Shown piece after piece: positions 8,235 through 15,886 of a stretch of 40,171 bases of DNA (position 1 is its first letter; every line of letters begins with the position of its first letter). The notes under the pieces are model-generated. The model had not been told where the DNA came from, ran no database searches, and worked only from the letters and a program-made list of their open reading frames with translations. Position numbers and translations under genes: made by a program. Source of the stretch: Desulfamplus magnetovallimortis (GTDB lineage: Bacteria > Desulfobacterota > Desulfobacteria > Desulfobacterales > Desulfobacteraceae); the NCBI RefSeq assembly GCF_900170035.1, contig NZ_LT828545.1, positions 208,965-249,135 on the forward strand, in the 5' to 3' direction.

Positions 8235-8263
8235 TTGACATTCCTGTTTTATTGTCTTAGGAA
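8235..8263 (+). promoter_or_regulatory. Possible sigma70-type promoter of the acyl-CoA dehydrogenase gene
   Basis: A perfect TTGACA (8235-8240) is followed after 17 bases by TAGGAA (8258-8263), a poor -10 match. It lies about 50 bases before the coding start. Weak because only the -35 is convincing. Confidence 0.25.
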
Positions 8264-8311
8264 AGTTATTGTTCAACGTAAACCACGTCTAATAAGGAGA
8301 TATCAAAAAGA

Positions 8312-10159
8312 ATGGCACAGTTAATTTCAGATAGAAGAGATGTTGATTTTGTTCTGCATGAGCAGTTTGGGCTTGTTGATCATGATAAATTTGCCGAGTT
8401 CAATAAAAAGACCGTTGATCTGATTGTTTCCGAGGCAAGAAATCTTGCAATAAAAGAGATTCTGCCCACTCAGAAACCAGGGGATGAAGAGGGTTGTGTT
8501 CTTGAAAACGGAGTTGTAAAGGTACCTGAATGCTTTAAAAGAGCGTGGGAACTTTACAAAGAGGGCGAATGGCTTGCAATGACAGATGACCCAGAGGTTG
8601 GAGGACAGGGTATGCCCAAGATGGTTGGCATTGCTGCAAGTGAGTACCTTGTAGGGGCTAACTCCGCTTTTATGCTTTACAGTGCCATGACCCACGGGGC
8701 TGCAAAACTTGTTGAAGCTTTTGGGACTGAAGAGCAAAAAGCCCTTTACATGAAAAAGATGTTTTCCGGCGAATGGGGCGGAACCATGCTTTTAACAGAA
8801 CCCGAGGCAGGTTCTGATGTGGGAGCATTGACCACAAGTGCAACACTCAATGATGATGGAACATATTCCATTACAGGCAGCAAGATTTTTATATCAGCAG
8901 GGGAACATGATCTGTGCGAAAATATAATACATCCTGTGCTTGCCCGTATTGAAGGCTCTCCTGAAGGAACAAAGGGGATTTCCCTTTTTCTTGTACCCAA
9001 ATACCTTGTGAATGAAGATGGCTCATTGGGAGATTTCAATAATGTTGTATGCACCGGTATTGAAGAGAAAATGGGGATACACGGTAATGCAACATGCACA
9101 CTTTCCCTTGGAGAAAAGGGAAAATCAATAGGAACTCTTCTTGGAGAGATCAACAAGGGTATGCCCGAAATGTTTAAGATGATGAATGAAGCAAGGGCAT
9201 TTGTAGGGCTTCAGGGATTTGGTGTTGCCACAGCATCTTATATGTATTCCCTTGATTATGCACGCACAAGGATTCAGGGACGACACATGGTAAAAGGCCG
9301 CGAACCGGGAGCTAAAAGTGTGCCCATTATACAGCATCCTGACGTGAGAAGGCAGCTTCTCAATATGAAAGCCATGGTTGATGGCATGAGAAGCCTTCTT
9401 TATCTCAACGGAAAATGCTCTGATCTTATGGTTACTGCTGAAAGTGATGAAGAGAGGGAAAAATACAGCGATCTTGTTGAGGTGCTTACCCCCATTGTAA
9501 AGGGATATGTCACTGACAAGGCACTTGAAGTTTGCAGTCATGGTATCCAGATTTATGGTGGATATGGATATATTAAGGAGTTTCCTGTTGAGCAACTCAT
9601 GAGGGATTCCAGAATCTTCATGATATATGAGGGAACAAACGGTATTCAGGCTATGGATCTTCTTGGACGTAAGCTCTCAATGAAAAAAGGCAGATCCTTT
9701 GGCTACTTTATCGAATGGATGGAAAAAACCATACAGGAGTCAAAATCTGTTGAAGGAATTGAAAATATAACTGCCTCGGTTGAGAGTGCAAAGGAAAAAT
9801 TTGTATCAACGGCAAAGATTCTGGGAGATCGTGCAAGATCTGCTGATGTTATGAATGCCTTTTCTTTTGCACATCCATTCCTTGAAGTTACAGGTGATGT
9901 CACAATGGCATGGATGCTCTTATGGCGTGCCATGGTGGCAGCTCCAAAACTTGTGAAAAAAGCAGGCAGCTTGGAAAGTTCGGTTGTTGCTGAAAAGGCA
10001 GGAAAAAACAAAGATGTTGCATTTTATGCAGGTCAGATAAGAACAGCAGAATTCTTTATAAATACACTTCTGCCTTCAGCACTTGCAAAGATGGATGCAA
10101 TAGTGGCAGGGGACAGAGCCGTTGAGGAGATGCCGGAAGCCTCTTTTGGTTCAAAATAA
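8312..10159 (+). CDS. Acyl-CoA dehydrogenase (long ~600-residue type)
   Basis: 615-residue FAD flavoenzyme that oxidises acyl-CoA to 2-enoyl-CoA, feeding electrons to ETF. Start is set by AAGGAGA 13 bases upstream (8295-8301 region). Domains in order: N-terminal helical domain (to ~155), beta domain with the signature MLLTEPEAGSDVGALTT and ITGSKIFISAGEHDL (~160-280), C-terminal helical domain with RIQGRHMVKGREPGA and the IQIYGGYGYIKEFPVEQLMR signature, then IYEGTNGIQAMDLLGRK where E440 is in the usual place of the catalytic base. About 130 further residues form the additional C-terminal helical region of the larger members. It is likely part of fatty-acid or aromatic-derived acyl-CoA oxidation in a sulfate reducer. 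It appears monocistronic and ends in a stem-loop terminator. Confidence 0.93.
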   Translation: MAQLISDRRDVDFVLHEQFGLVDHDKFAEFNKKTVDLIVSEARNLAIKEILPTQKPGDEEGCVLENGVVKVPECFKRAWELYKEGEWLAMTDDPEVGGQGMPKMVGIAASEYLVGANSAFMLYSAMTHGAAKLVEAFGTEEQKALYMKKMFSGEWGGTMLLTEPEAGSDVGALTTSATLNDDGTYSITGSKIFISAGEHDLCENIIHPVLARIEGSPEGTKGISLFLVPKYLVNEDGSLGDFNNVVCTGIEEKMGIHGNATCTLSLGEKGKSIGTLLGEINKGMPEMFKMMNEARAFVGLQGFGVATASYMYSLDYARTRIQGRHMVKGREPGAKSVPIIQHPDVRRQLLNMKAMVDGMRSLLYLNGKCSDLMVTAESDEEREKYSDLVEVLTPIVKGYVTDKALEVCSHGIQIYGGYGYIKEFPVEQLMRDSRIFMIYEGTNGIQAMDLLGRKLSMKKGRSFGYFIEWMEKTIQESKSVEGIENITASVESAKEKFVSTAKILGDRARSADVMNAFSFAHPFLEVTGDVTMAWMLLWRAMVAAPKLVKKAGSLESSVVAEKAGKNKDVAFYAGQIRTAEFFINTLLPSALAKMDAIVAGDRAVEEMPEASFGSK

Positions 10160-10191
10160 CTGCATTGTCAGAGCTTGGTAATTTTGGTAAG

Positions 10192-10228
10192 AATGCCTCT
10201 TCTTGTGATTTGGGAAGGGGCATTTTTA
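10192..10228 (+). terminator. Stem-loop terminator between acyl-CoA dehydrogenase and cheD
   Basis: AATGCCTCTTC (10192-10202) pairs with GGGAAGGGGCATT (10212-10224), an 11-bp stem with one T-G pair and a 9-base loop, followed by TTTAT. It sits between convergent genes, and the cheD stop codon (complement of 10226-10228) lies in the T-tract, so it may work in both directions. Confidence 0.7.
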
Positions 10229-10738
10229 TCTGTCACTTTCGTATGGGTACCAGTCTGATTGCCTAAGGTTTGGAACCTTGAGTATGGCAATTTCACAGTT
10301 TGATGTATTAAAAACAATCTTCCTTCCGATCTCTCCTCCCACATCTTCTGATATGATTTTAATATTTAATCTGTTTAAAATATTGCGGGCAGCATTGATG
10401 TTCCTTGTGCCGATATTATGTTGTGACAGTTCAGGATTATAGGCTCCACCAAAAATCTGGGCAACAAGATGTCTGTTTTTTGAGCCGGAAGATTTCATCA
10501 TCCTTACCAGGGCAAGGGTTGCAACATTACCATATCTTGCTGTGGGGTCATCGCTTTTAAGAGCTTCAGGAAACTGAAAGTGGTTCATACCTCCAATTTT
10601 TTGCTTTTTGTCAAAAATGCAAACAGAGACTGATGAACCAAGTACAGTTGAAATGGCAACTGGTTTCTCAGCCATATATATAAAACCCGGTCGCAGCAGA
10701 TAGTCCTGGGGTAGTGGTTTGTTGGTGGCATTGTTCAT
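10226..10738 (-). CDS. cheD: CheD-like chemoreceptor deamidase homologue, catalytic Cys replaced by Ser
   Basis: 170-residue cytoplasmic CheD homologue; CheD deamidates glutamines of methyl-accepting chemoreceptors and binds CheC. The family core is clear: YLLRPGFIYMAEKPVAIST, VLGSSVSVCIFD, IGGMNHFQFPE, then ARYGNVATLALVRMM, QIFGGAYNPELSQHNIGTRN and ISEDVGGEIGRKIVFNT. In characterised CheD (Thermotoga) the triad is Thr21, Cys27, His44 in TxGLGSCV ... AHV. Here the histidine is kept (H53), the threonine position aligns with S30, and the nucleophilic cysteine of GSCV is serine (S36, codon TCA). Activity is therefore doubtful; a binding or scaffolding role is possible. No che operon is nearby. 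Convergent with the acyl-CoA dehydrogenase gene. Confidence 0.8.
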   Translation of the reverse strand: MNNATNKPLPQDYLLRPGFIYMAEKPVAISTVLGSSVSVCIFDKKQKIGGMNHFQFPEALKSDDPTARYGNVATLALVRMMKSSGSKNRHLVAQIFGGAYNPELSQHNIGTRNINAARNILNRLNIKIISEDVGGEIGRKIVFNTSNCEIAILKVPNLRQSDWYPYESDR

Positions 10739-10916
10739 GGGATGTATATTGTCAAATTTTATAGTATTCCAGATAATTAAATTGATAATGGAAAGGTCTA
10801 ACTATCTGTTATCTGGATTAATTTTTTTGACCAAAAAATAAAGTAATTTTCTGGAAAGCTATAATATTAAAATAGCAACTTTAGTCACTGATTTCTTTTT
10901 TGAGTTTGGTTTTATA

Positions 10917-10996
10917 TGAAAGTCCCCGTATTTCAAGGTTTTTTTCAGGGATTTCATGCTTCGTTGTGGCAAGATGGTTTTGCCATGGCCGTTATA
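10917..10996 (+). repeat. Type B two-hairpin element
   Basis: 80 bases directly 3' of TTATA (10912-10916), starting TGAAAGTCCCCGT and ending GGCCGTTATA. The second hairpin is GTGGCAA ... TTGCCAT after the linker CTTCGTT. Same layout as type A but with the CCCCG 5' hairpin arm. Confidence 0.85.
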
Positions 10997-11006
10997 ATCA
11001 CATAGG

Positions 11007-11112
11007 GGCATCCTTCATATTACCTCGAAAGTACTTTACACTTTGAAGATGATATTCCCTTAAAAATGGGGTTATCTTTCTGAAAAGTGTAAAGATGTGA
11101 ATGAAGTCTGCC
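11007..11112. mobile_element. 106-bp GGCATC-ended MITE
   Basis: Starts GGCATCCTTCATATTACC with ACTTTACACTTT and ends AAAAGTGTAAAG then GAATGAAGTCTGCC. Flanked by CACATAGG (10999-11006) and CACATCGG (11113-11120), 7 of 8 identical. Same length as the copies at 3086 and 8039. Confidence 0.85.
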
Positions 11113-11324
11113 CACATCGGAATTATTATTATATTGAATATACAATTTCAAGTTATTAATGATAATTACACACTCTTGTATATAAATATTGCATCATACC
11201 GTTATCATGTGTTAAAAAATTGGATTATATTATTTGGAATTATTAATCTGAAATCGGCATCCTCTATTGTCTGATTTTTTACAAGGTTGTCAGTTTATGA
11301 CACTATTTTCCATAGGTGATACTC

Positions 11325-12257
11325 TTGTCCGGAATCTCTGATATCAAAATTGGATATCTGGAAATTCTTGACCATTTAGTGGTTGAAATCGGGAGAGCCG
11401 GAAATAAACAGTCTGAATCAGGGGCCTGCCCCGATGGTGTGGATACTGTTATCATGGGTAGCTGGGCTGCGCTTACACATGCACTTTGCGAAGGTGACAT
11501 ACAGGGCGCTTTTATTCCCCTGCCCGAAGCTATGTCACTATTCAGTAACGGCCTTGATATAAAAATATTGTTGCTGGATTGTCGCCCTGGTACTTTTGTT
11601 GTGGCCAACCGTGCAGCAGGTGTTGCCAGGCTCAGTGATTTTAAGGGCAAGAGTGTTCTTTTACCAGGTATTCTCTCTGTGTATTATCTGCTGTTTCACA
11701 GATTGATGGGCTCGGCTGGTTTGAGAACCGGAATTGAAAATCAGGCTACTTGTGATGTCTTTATTGAAGTTGTGCCGTCATTTATGATACCGGAGATGAT
11801 AAGTTGTGACATTGATGGTGATATAGCAGGATGCATGGTTGAAGAGCCTTTTGCATCAAGGATCATATATGAAGGTTATGGCAAAAAGATCTGCCATTCC
11901 AGGAGTCTGTGGCCTGATCATCCACACACTGCCTTAGTAATGCATGATCATGTGATAGATAACCATCGATCTTCAGTGCTGGAATTTGTCAGGTGGATTG
12001 CGGAATCAAACAGTGCTGTTTACAGACAATCCCCTGATTTAAAGTTTTACCTTGAAAATATGCCGGATCAGAAACGCTCCATGATGGAGAAAATATCTAC
12101 CTCCGCGTTCTCTTCAAAACCTTTCTCCCTGGTACCGGATATTCATCTCCTTGAAATTATAAATGATTTTATGGTGAAAGAGATGGGTTTGCTCAACAGC
12201 ATTATTCGCATGGATGATTTTGTTGACATACAGTTTGCTGTTGAGGCAGGAGCATGA
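11325..12257 (+). CDS. NrtA/NMT1-like substrate-binding-fold protein without signal peptide
   Basis: 310 residues from TTG at 11325, chosen because AGGTGA lies five bases upstream; a GTG at 11316 is the alternative. It begins directly with the mature-type strand SDIKIGYLEILDHLVV, so there is no export signal and the product should be cytoplasmic. It aligns by eye with the two other binding proteins of the cluster: VPSFMIPEMI (their LPPSEMP and VPPIKMP), then GDIAGCMVEEPFASRII and SRSLWPDHPHTALVM, matching the G-x-x-V-x-E-P and W-x-x-H-P motifs of the nitrate/bicarbonate/taurine family. A cytoplasmic copy recalls the C-terminal NrtA-like regulatory domain of cyanobacterial NrtC, here encoded as a separate protein. 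First gene of a tight cluster; the ATPase starts five bases after its stop. Confidence 0.75.
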   Translation: MSGISDIKIGYLEILDHLVVEIGRAGNKQSESGACPDGVDTVIMGSWAALTHALCEGDIQGAFIPLPEAMSLFSNGLDIKILLLDCRPGTFVVANRAAGVARLSDFKGKSVLLPGILSVYYLLFHRLMGSAGLRTGIENQATCDVFIEVVPSFMIPEMISCDIDGDIAGCMVEEPFASRIIYEGYGKKICHSRSLWPDHPHTALVMHDHVIDNHRSSVLEFVRWIAESNSAVYRQSPDLKFYLENMPDQKRSMMEKISTSAFSSKPFSLVPDIHLLEIINDFMVKEMGLLNSIIRMDDFVDIQFAVEAGA

Positions 12258-12262
12258 ACTAA

Positions 12263-13036
12263 TTGAATAACATTGAAATTCAAAACGTATCCAAGGTTTT
12301 TCCAAGGTTTGATGCCGGAAGGAATATTGTTCTTGATGATATCTCCTTTTCCATAAAAAGTGGAGATTTTGTTACTGTTCTTGGGGAGTCCGGCGGTGGC
12401 AAGACCACTTTGCTCAATCTTATCGCGGGGCTTGAATCCCCAACATCGGGGGAAATTCTTATTGATGGCAAAAAGATTGAGGGTAGCCATCCTTCACGCT
12501 CCATGCTTTTTCAGCAGCCTGTGTTGATTCCATGGCTCTCTGTCAAGGATAATGTGGCCTATGGTTGCAGGTTAAGGGGTGACCTTGATCGACTTGATTA
12601 CAGGGTGCATCAGTTTCTTGAGATGATGGGGCTATCCTGTTTTGAAAATGCCAAACCATCCTCACTGTCACTTGGTATGGCACAGAGGGTTTGTCTTGCC
12701 AGGGCACTTGTCGGGAGAGCAGAGATGTTGCTGTTGGATGAACCTTTTGCATCTCTTGATACGTTTACCCAGGCTCATATCCAGGAGGAGCTGATAAATA
12801 TCTGGCTAAGTGAAGCCTTTACCGCTGTTTTTGTGACCCATGACATTGATGAGGCGATTCTTCTGGGAAACAAGATTATTCTTCTTGGTGGCTATCCTGG
12901 CAGGATATGGGGTGTTTATGATATTGCAGAACCTTACCCAAGAAACATGGATTGTGAAAAACTGAAATCATTCAGACGGGAAATACTGGCTAATTTTAAA
13001 AGAGCGCATGTGGGCAACAGGAGGTTTCTCCAATGA
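12263..13036 (+). CDS. ABC transporter ATPase, nitrate/sulfonate/taurine type
   Basis: 257-residue cytoplasmic ATP-binding subunit of the NrtD/SsuB/TauB group. Walker A GESGGGKTT (41-49), Q-loop FQQPVLIPWLSVKDNV, Walker B MLLLDEPFASLD (155-166), switch histidine in VFVTHDIDEAI (H193). The signature motif is LSLGMAQR instead of the usual LSGGMxQR, a Leu at the first glycine (L137). TTG start at 12263 after AGGAG about 11 bases upstream. Its TGA overlaps the ATG of the next gene (ATGA), so translation is coupled to the Tat-exported binding protein. Confidence 0.9.
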   Translation: MNNIEIQNVSKVFPRFDAGRNIVLDDISFSIKSGDFVTVLGESGGGKTTLLNLIAGLESPTSGEILIDGKKIEGSHPSRSMLFQQPVLIPWLSVKDNVAYGCRLRGDLDRLDYRVHQFLEMMGLSCFENAKPSSLSLGMAQRVCLARALVGRAEMLLLDEPFASLDTFTQAHIQEELINIWLSEAFTAVFVTHDIDEAILLGNKIILLGGYPGRIWGVYDIAEPYPRNMDCEKLKSFRREILANFKRAHVGNRRFLQ

Positions 13037-14340
13037 AGCATTTTCTAAAAAATCATTCTTTTATCAATGGAGCTGCGAACATTGAACAGAATGCTCAAAG
13101 CTCTGCTACACTTGATTCTACTGCCTTTGATAATGGGAGTAGTTATTGTAAAAAACTTGACAGGCGTTCTTTTTTAAAGAAGAGTGTTGCCGCAACCATA
13201 GGTGCAACCCTTATGCCGTTACCCATGAAGGCATTTGCCCGTGAACCTGAACTTAAAATAGGCTACATCCCCATTACAGATGCCACCCCGCTTTTGATTG
13301 CCCACAGCCTCGGATTTTTCAGGGACGAAGGTTTGAAAGTTCAAAGACCTGTCATGATACGCTCCTGGACTGTTCTCACCGAATCTTTTATCGGAGGGAA
13401 ATTTAATCTTACGCACATGCTTTTTCCCATACCTGTCTGGATGCGTTTCAGCCGCAATATTCCTGTTAAGGTGCTGGCCTGGGATCACACAAACGGCAGC
13501 GCTGTGACAGTACATGGGGAATCTGGTATAAGGGGATTTGGTGACCTTGGCGGTAAACAGATTGCAGTTCCCTCATGGTACTCCATGCATAACTTTATTC
13601 TTCAGATGGGCATAATGGCAAAGGGCCTGACACCTGTAATAAGACCACAGGATGCAGAGTTGAAATCTGATGAAGTTAATCTGTTTGTCCTTCCTCCTTC
13701 TGAGATGCCTCCTGCTCTTTTAGGAAGAAAAATGGATGGCTTTATTGTTGCAGAACCATTTAATGCATTGGCTGAAATGAAGCTAAATGCAAGGATAATG
13801 CGTTTTACAGGAGATATCTGGAAAAATCATCCATGTTGTGTGCTTGTATCACATGAACAACTATTAAAGGAGCAGCCGGTATTTATCCAGAAAGCAGTAA
13901 ATGCTGTTGTTCGTGCCCAGTTGTGGTGCACAAAAAATCCTGAAAGGGCAGCTCACATCCTGAGCCGTGAAGGAGACGGATATCTTCCTGTGCATGAGGA
14001 GGTGCTTTTGAGGGTATTTACAGGATACGATGACAAAAAATATCTTGAAGGTCCCAAGCCAAGACCTATAATGCATCCGGAGTGGCAAACAGGCAGGATA
14101 GGATTTCAACCTTATCCATATCCTTCAGCAACCCGTTTTATTATTGAACAGATGGCAAGGACAAAGGTTGAAGGTGACACTGACTTTATCAGGGCAATAG
14201 ATCCTGTGCGTGGTGCCGGCCTCCTTGTGGATGACACTTTTGTAAAAAAAGCCATGCAGGAGATGAGAGTTCATGGTACCTTTGGCAGTGAAGAAGATTT
14301 TACATCATTTGCCCGGGAAGAGGTTATAGAGATTGGCTAA
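13033..14340 (+). CDS. Tat-exported substrate-binding protein of the ABC transporter
   Basis: 435 residues. A long 42-residue Asn/Ser-rich n-region precedes a Tat signal LDRRSFLKKSVAATIGATL (RR at 44-45) with hydrophobic core and a likely cleavage near KAFA-R. The mature protein begins EPELKIGYIPITDATPLLIA, the classic start of NrtA/SsuA/TauA-type binding proteins, and contains LPPSEMPPALLGRKMDGFIVAEPFNA and GDIWKNHPCCVLV. The Tat route implies folding before export, sometimes with a cofactor. Substrate is unknown; nitrate, sulfonate, taurine, bicarbonate, thiamine precursors and aromatic anions all occur in the family. It overlaps the ATPase gene by four and the permease gene by eight bases. 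Confidence 0.88.
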   Translation: MKHFLKNHSFINGAANIEQNAQSSATLDSTAFDNGSSYCKKLDRRSFLKKSVAATIGATLMPLPMKAFAREPELKIGYIPITDATPLLIAHSLGFFRDEGLKVQRPVMIRSWTVLTESFIGGKFNLTHMLFPIPVWMRFSRNIPVKVLAWDHTNGSAVTVHGESGIRGFGDLGGKQIAVPSWYSMHNFILQMGIMAKGLTPVIRPQDAELKSDEVNLFVLPPSEMPPALLGRKMDGFIVAEPFNALAEMKLNARIMRFTGDIWKNHPCCVLVSHEQLLKEQPVFIQKAVNAVVRAQLWCTKNPERAAHILSREGDGYLPVHEEVLLRVFTGYDDKKYLEGPKPRPIMHPEWQTGRIGFQPYPYPSATRFIIEQMARTKVEGDTDFIRAIDPVRGAGLLVDDTFVKKAMQEMRVHGTFGSEEDFTSFAREEVIEIG

Positions 14341-15367
14341 GGACAAAGTTTATATAAATCCTGATCTGAAATTCGATGCTGCACCCGATCCTGATAGAGA
14401 TGTTGGTTCTGACTTCTCTTCTGATATCAATGAGAAAATGTCCGGTTGGGGAGAGAATGATTTATATCGAGAATCTTCCCGGATAGAAGATGGTTCGGCA
14501 ATTGAGGAAAAACTTGATTTTCCACTTGATCAGGAAGGTTTTCGCTCTGATTCTCATCCAATTAAGAGTGAGAATCGTTTCAGTTTTCAAGCCTTTTTTG
14601 CCTATCGTGCTGAAAGTTTTAAATATGAATCTTTAGGTATTATTCTTCTCTTCACTATGTGGATGGTTGGCGGCATAATCTTTGTTTATATATCAGGCCA
14701 TGAGCAGTTCAATGATTTTTTGCCTGTTCCTGCTTTCAAAGCGCTTTTCAGGGCAATTCAGGAAGATCGTTTCTGGTTTTCTGTTTGGGCAAGTATAAGG
14801 CGTGTTTTAACCGGAATAACCATTGCAGCCCTAATTGGCGTGCCTTTGGGACTTGTAACCGGATTCTATCCTGTGCTTCGCAATATTGCCTATGCACCCA
14901 CCCAGTTTTTGAGAATGATAAGCCCTCTGGCTTGGATGCCTGTGGCATTGATTCTTTTTACAAGTTTTGAGTCTGCAATCTGTTTTTTGATAGCAATGGC
15001 AACAGTCTGGCCGATTATTCTCAATACAGCTTCCGGTGTTGCAACCATAAATCCTCAGTGGATAGAGATGGCAATGAATCAGGGAGCAAGTTCTCCCCAG
15101 CTATTACGTACCATTGTTATTCCGGCATCACTGCCGGCGATTTTGTCAAGTTTGCGACTTGCCCTTGGTGTTGCATGGATTGTTCTTGTGCCTGCGGAGT
15201 TTCTTGGTGTTGCAAGTGGTCTTGGGTACCTCATAAACGATGCAAGAGATACCCTTGAATATGACATGCTGATGGCCATGATTATTGCTATTGGAATCAT
15301 GGGCTTTGTTTTGGATAAAGTTTTCCAGTATATTCAGGCTGTGGTTGTAAGGTCGTGGATGCAATAG
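14333..15367 (+). CDS. ABC transporter permease with acidic N-terminal extension
   Basis: 344 residues; TTG start at 14333 overlaps the preceding gene by eight bases. Residues 1-90 are an unusual acidic hydrophilic extension (PDLKFDAAPDPDRDVGSD region). From ~98 there is a standard SsuC/TauC/NrtB permease: first helix GIILLFTMWMVGGIIFVYI, then FWFSVWASIRRVLTGITIAA, RMISPLAWMPVALILF, and the ATPase-docking EAA loop around EMAMNQGASSPQLLRTIVIP. C-terminal helices follow to the end. It forms the inner-membrane channel for the ATPase and Tat-exported binding protein. The extension is unlike the family, which normally starts close to the first helix; a downstream start (ATG 14438) would shorten but not remove it. 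Confidence 0.87.
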   Translation: MAKDKVYINPDLKFDAAPDPDRDVGSDFSSDINEKMSGWGENDLYRESSRIEDGSAIEEKLDFPLDQEGFRSDSHPIKSENRFSFQAFFAYRAESFKYESLGIILLFTMWMVGGIIFVYISGHEQFNDFLPVPAFKALFRAIQEDRFWFSVWASIRRVLTGITIAALIGVPLGLVTGFYPVLRNIAYAPTQFLRMISPLAWMPVALILFTSFESAICFLIAMATVWPIILNTASGVATINPQWIEMAMNQGASSPQLLRTIVIPASLPAILSSLRLALGVAWIVLVPAEFLGVASGLGYLINDARDTLEYDMLMAMIIAIGIMGFVLDKVFQYIQAVVVRSWMQ

Positions 15368-15886
15368 CCTGGAGTATTTCCAAGTCAGAAGCATTCGTGC
15401 TATATGGGCATGATCGTATATTAACTATCCCATAATACGGACATATGATTCGTTTTTGTGGTAAAAATAATATGTTATAGAGACTTTTGGCATGCTTCAA
15501 CTTTTTTGCTTTTTATCTATAGCATTCCAGATTAATAAAGCTTATAGTATAGATTTTTCCATTTTTTTCTTTCCAAAACAAATGATTATGGAAAAGTCTG
15601 CCCGAAGGGGGCTAACTTCTTCGGTGTGAATGGTATGGACACGGTACACCGTGACATTACTCAAGAGTCCTAACTTCTCAAATCCACCACCACATATTGT
15701 ATTTTCAATTCTTTGAAAAATACTATCTGTGGTCTCCATTTAGAGAACTTATGACTAACGAGGACATTACAACAAAGTTATTTTTCTGGAAATCTATATA
15801 AAGCCTTGTTGAAATGGTTTTAAGGTAAATCAGATGAGATATGGAGTATGCCAGATTTTTACATAAAAAATCTAAGGAGTGTTTTT
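15368..15886. other. 519-bp gap within the transporter/CheY cluster
   Basis: No convincing gene. A 65-codon minus-strand frame (15542-15739) has no ribosome binding site and no recognisable domain. A small hairpin CCGAAG/CTTCGG lies near 15602-15623, and an inverted repeat CACGGT-AC-ACCGTG at 15640-15653 could be a regulator site or a hairpin. The gap makes a separate promoter for the CheY-fusion gene likely. Confidence 0.5.

Larger units (their letters stand above)
10739..11324. other. Intergenic region between divergent cheD and the transporter cluster
   Basis: 586 AT-rich bases between divergent genes, so promoters for both must lie here. 10739-10911 shows no convincing motif. It then carries a type B element (10917-10996) and a 106-bp MITE (11007-11112), ten bases apart. 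11113-11324 is very AT-rich, consistent with a promoter region, but no -35/-10 pair stands out. Confidence 0.6.

Noticed and set aside
7973-8260. 95-codon plus-strand frame before the acyl-CoA dehydrogenase
   Set aside because: It runs antisense to the hydrolase start and then through a decayed MITE; no domain, no ribosome binding site.
15542-15739. 65-codon minus-strand frame in the gap before the CheY fusion
   Set aside because: No ribosome binding site and no family resemblance; kept only as a remark in the gap entry.
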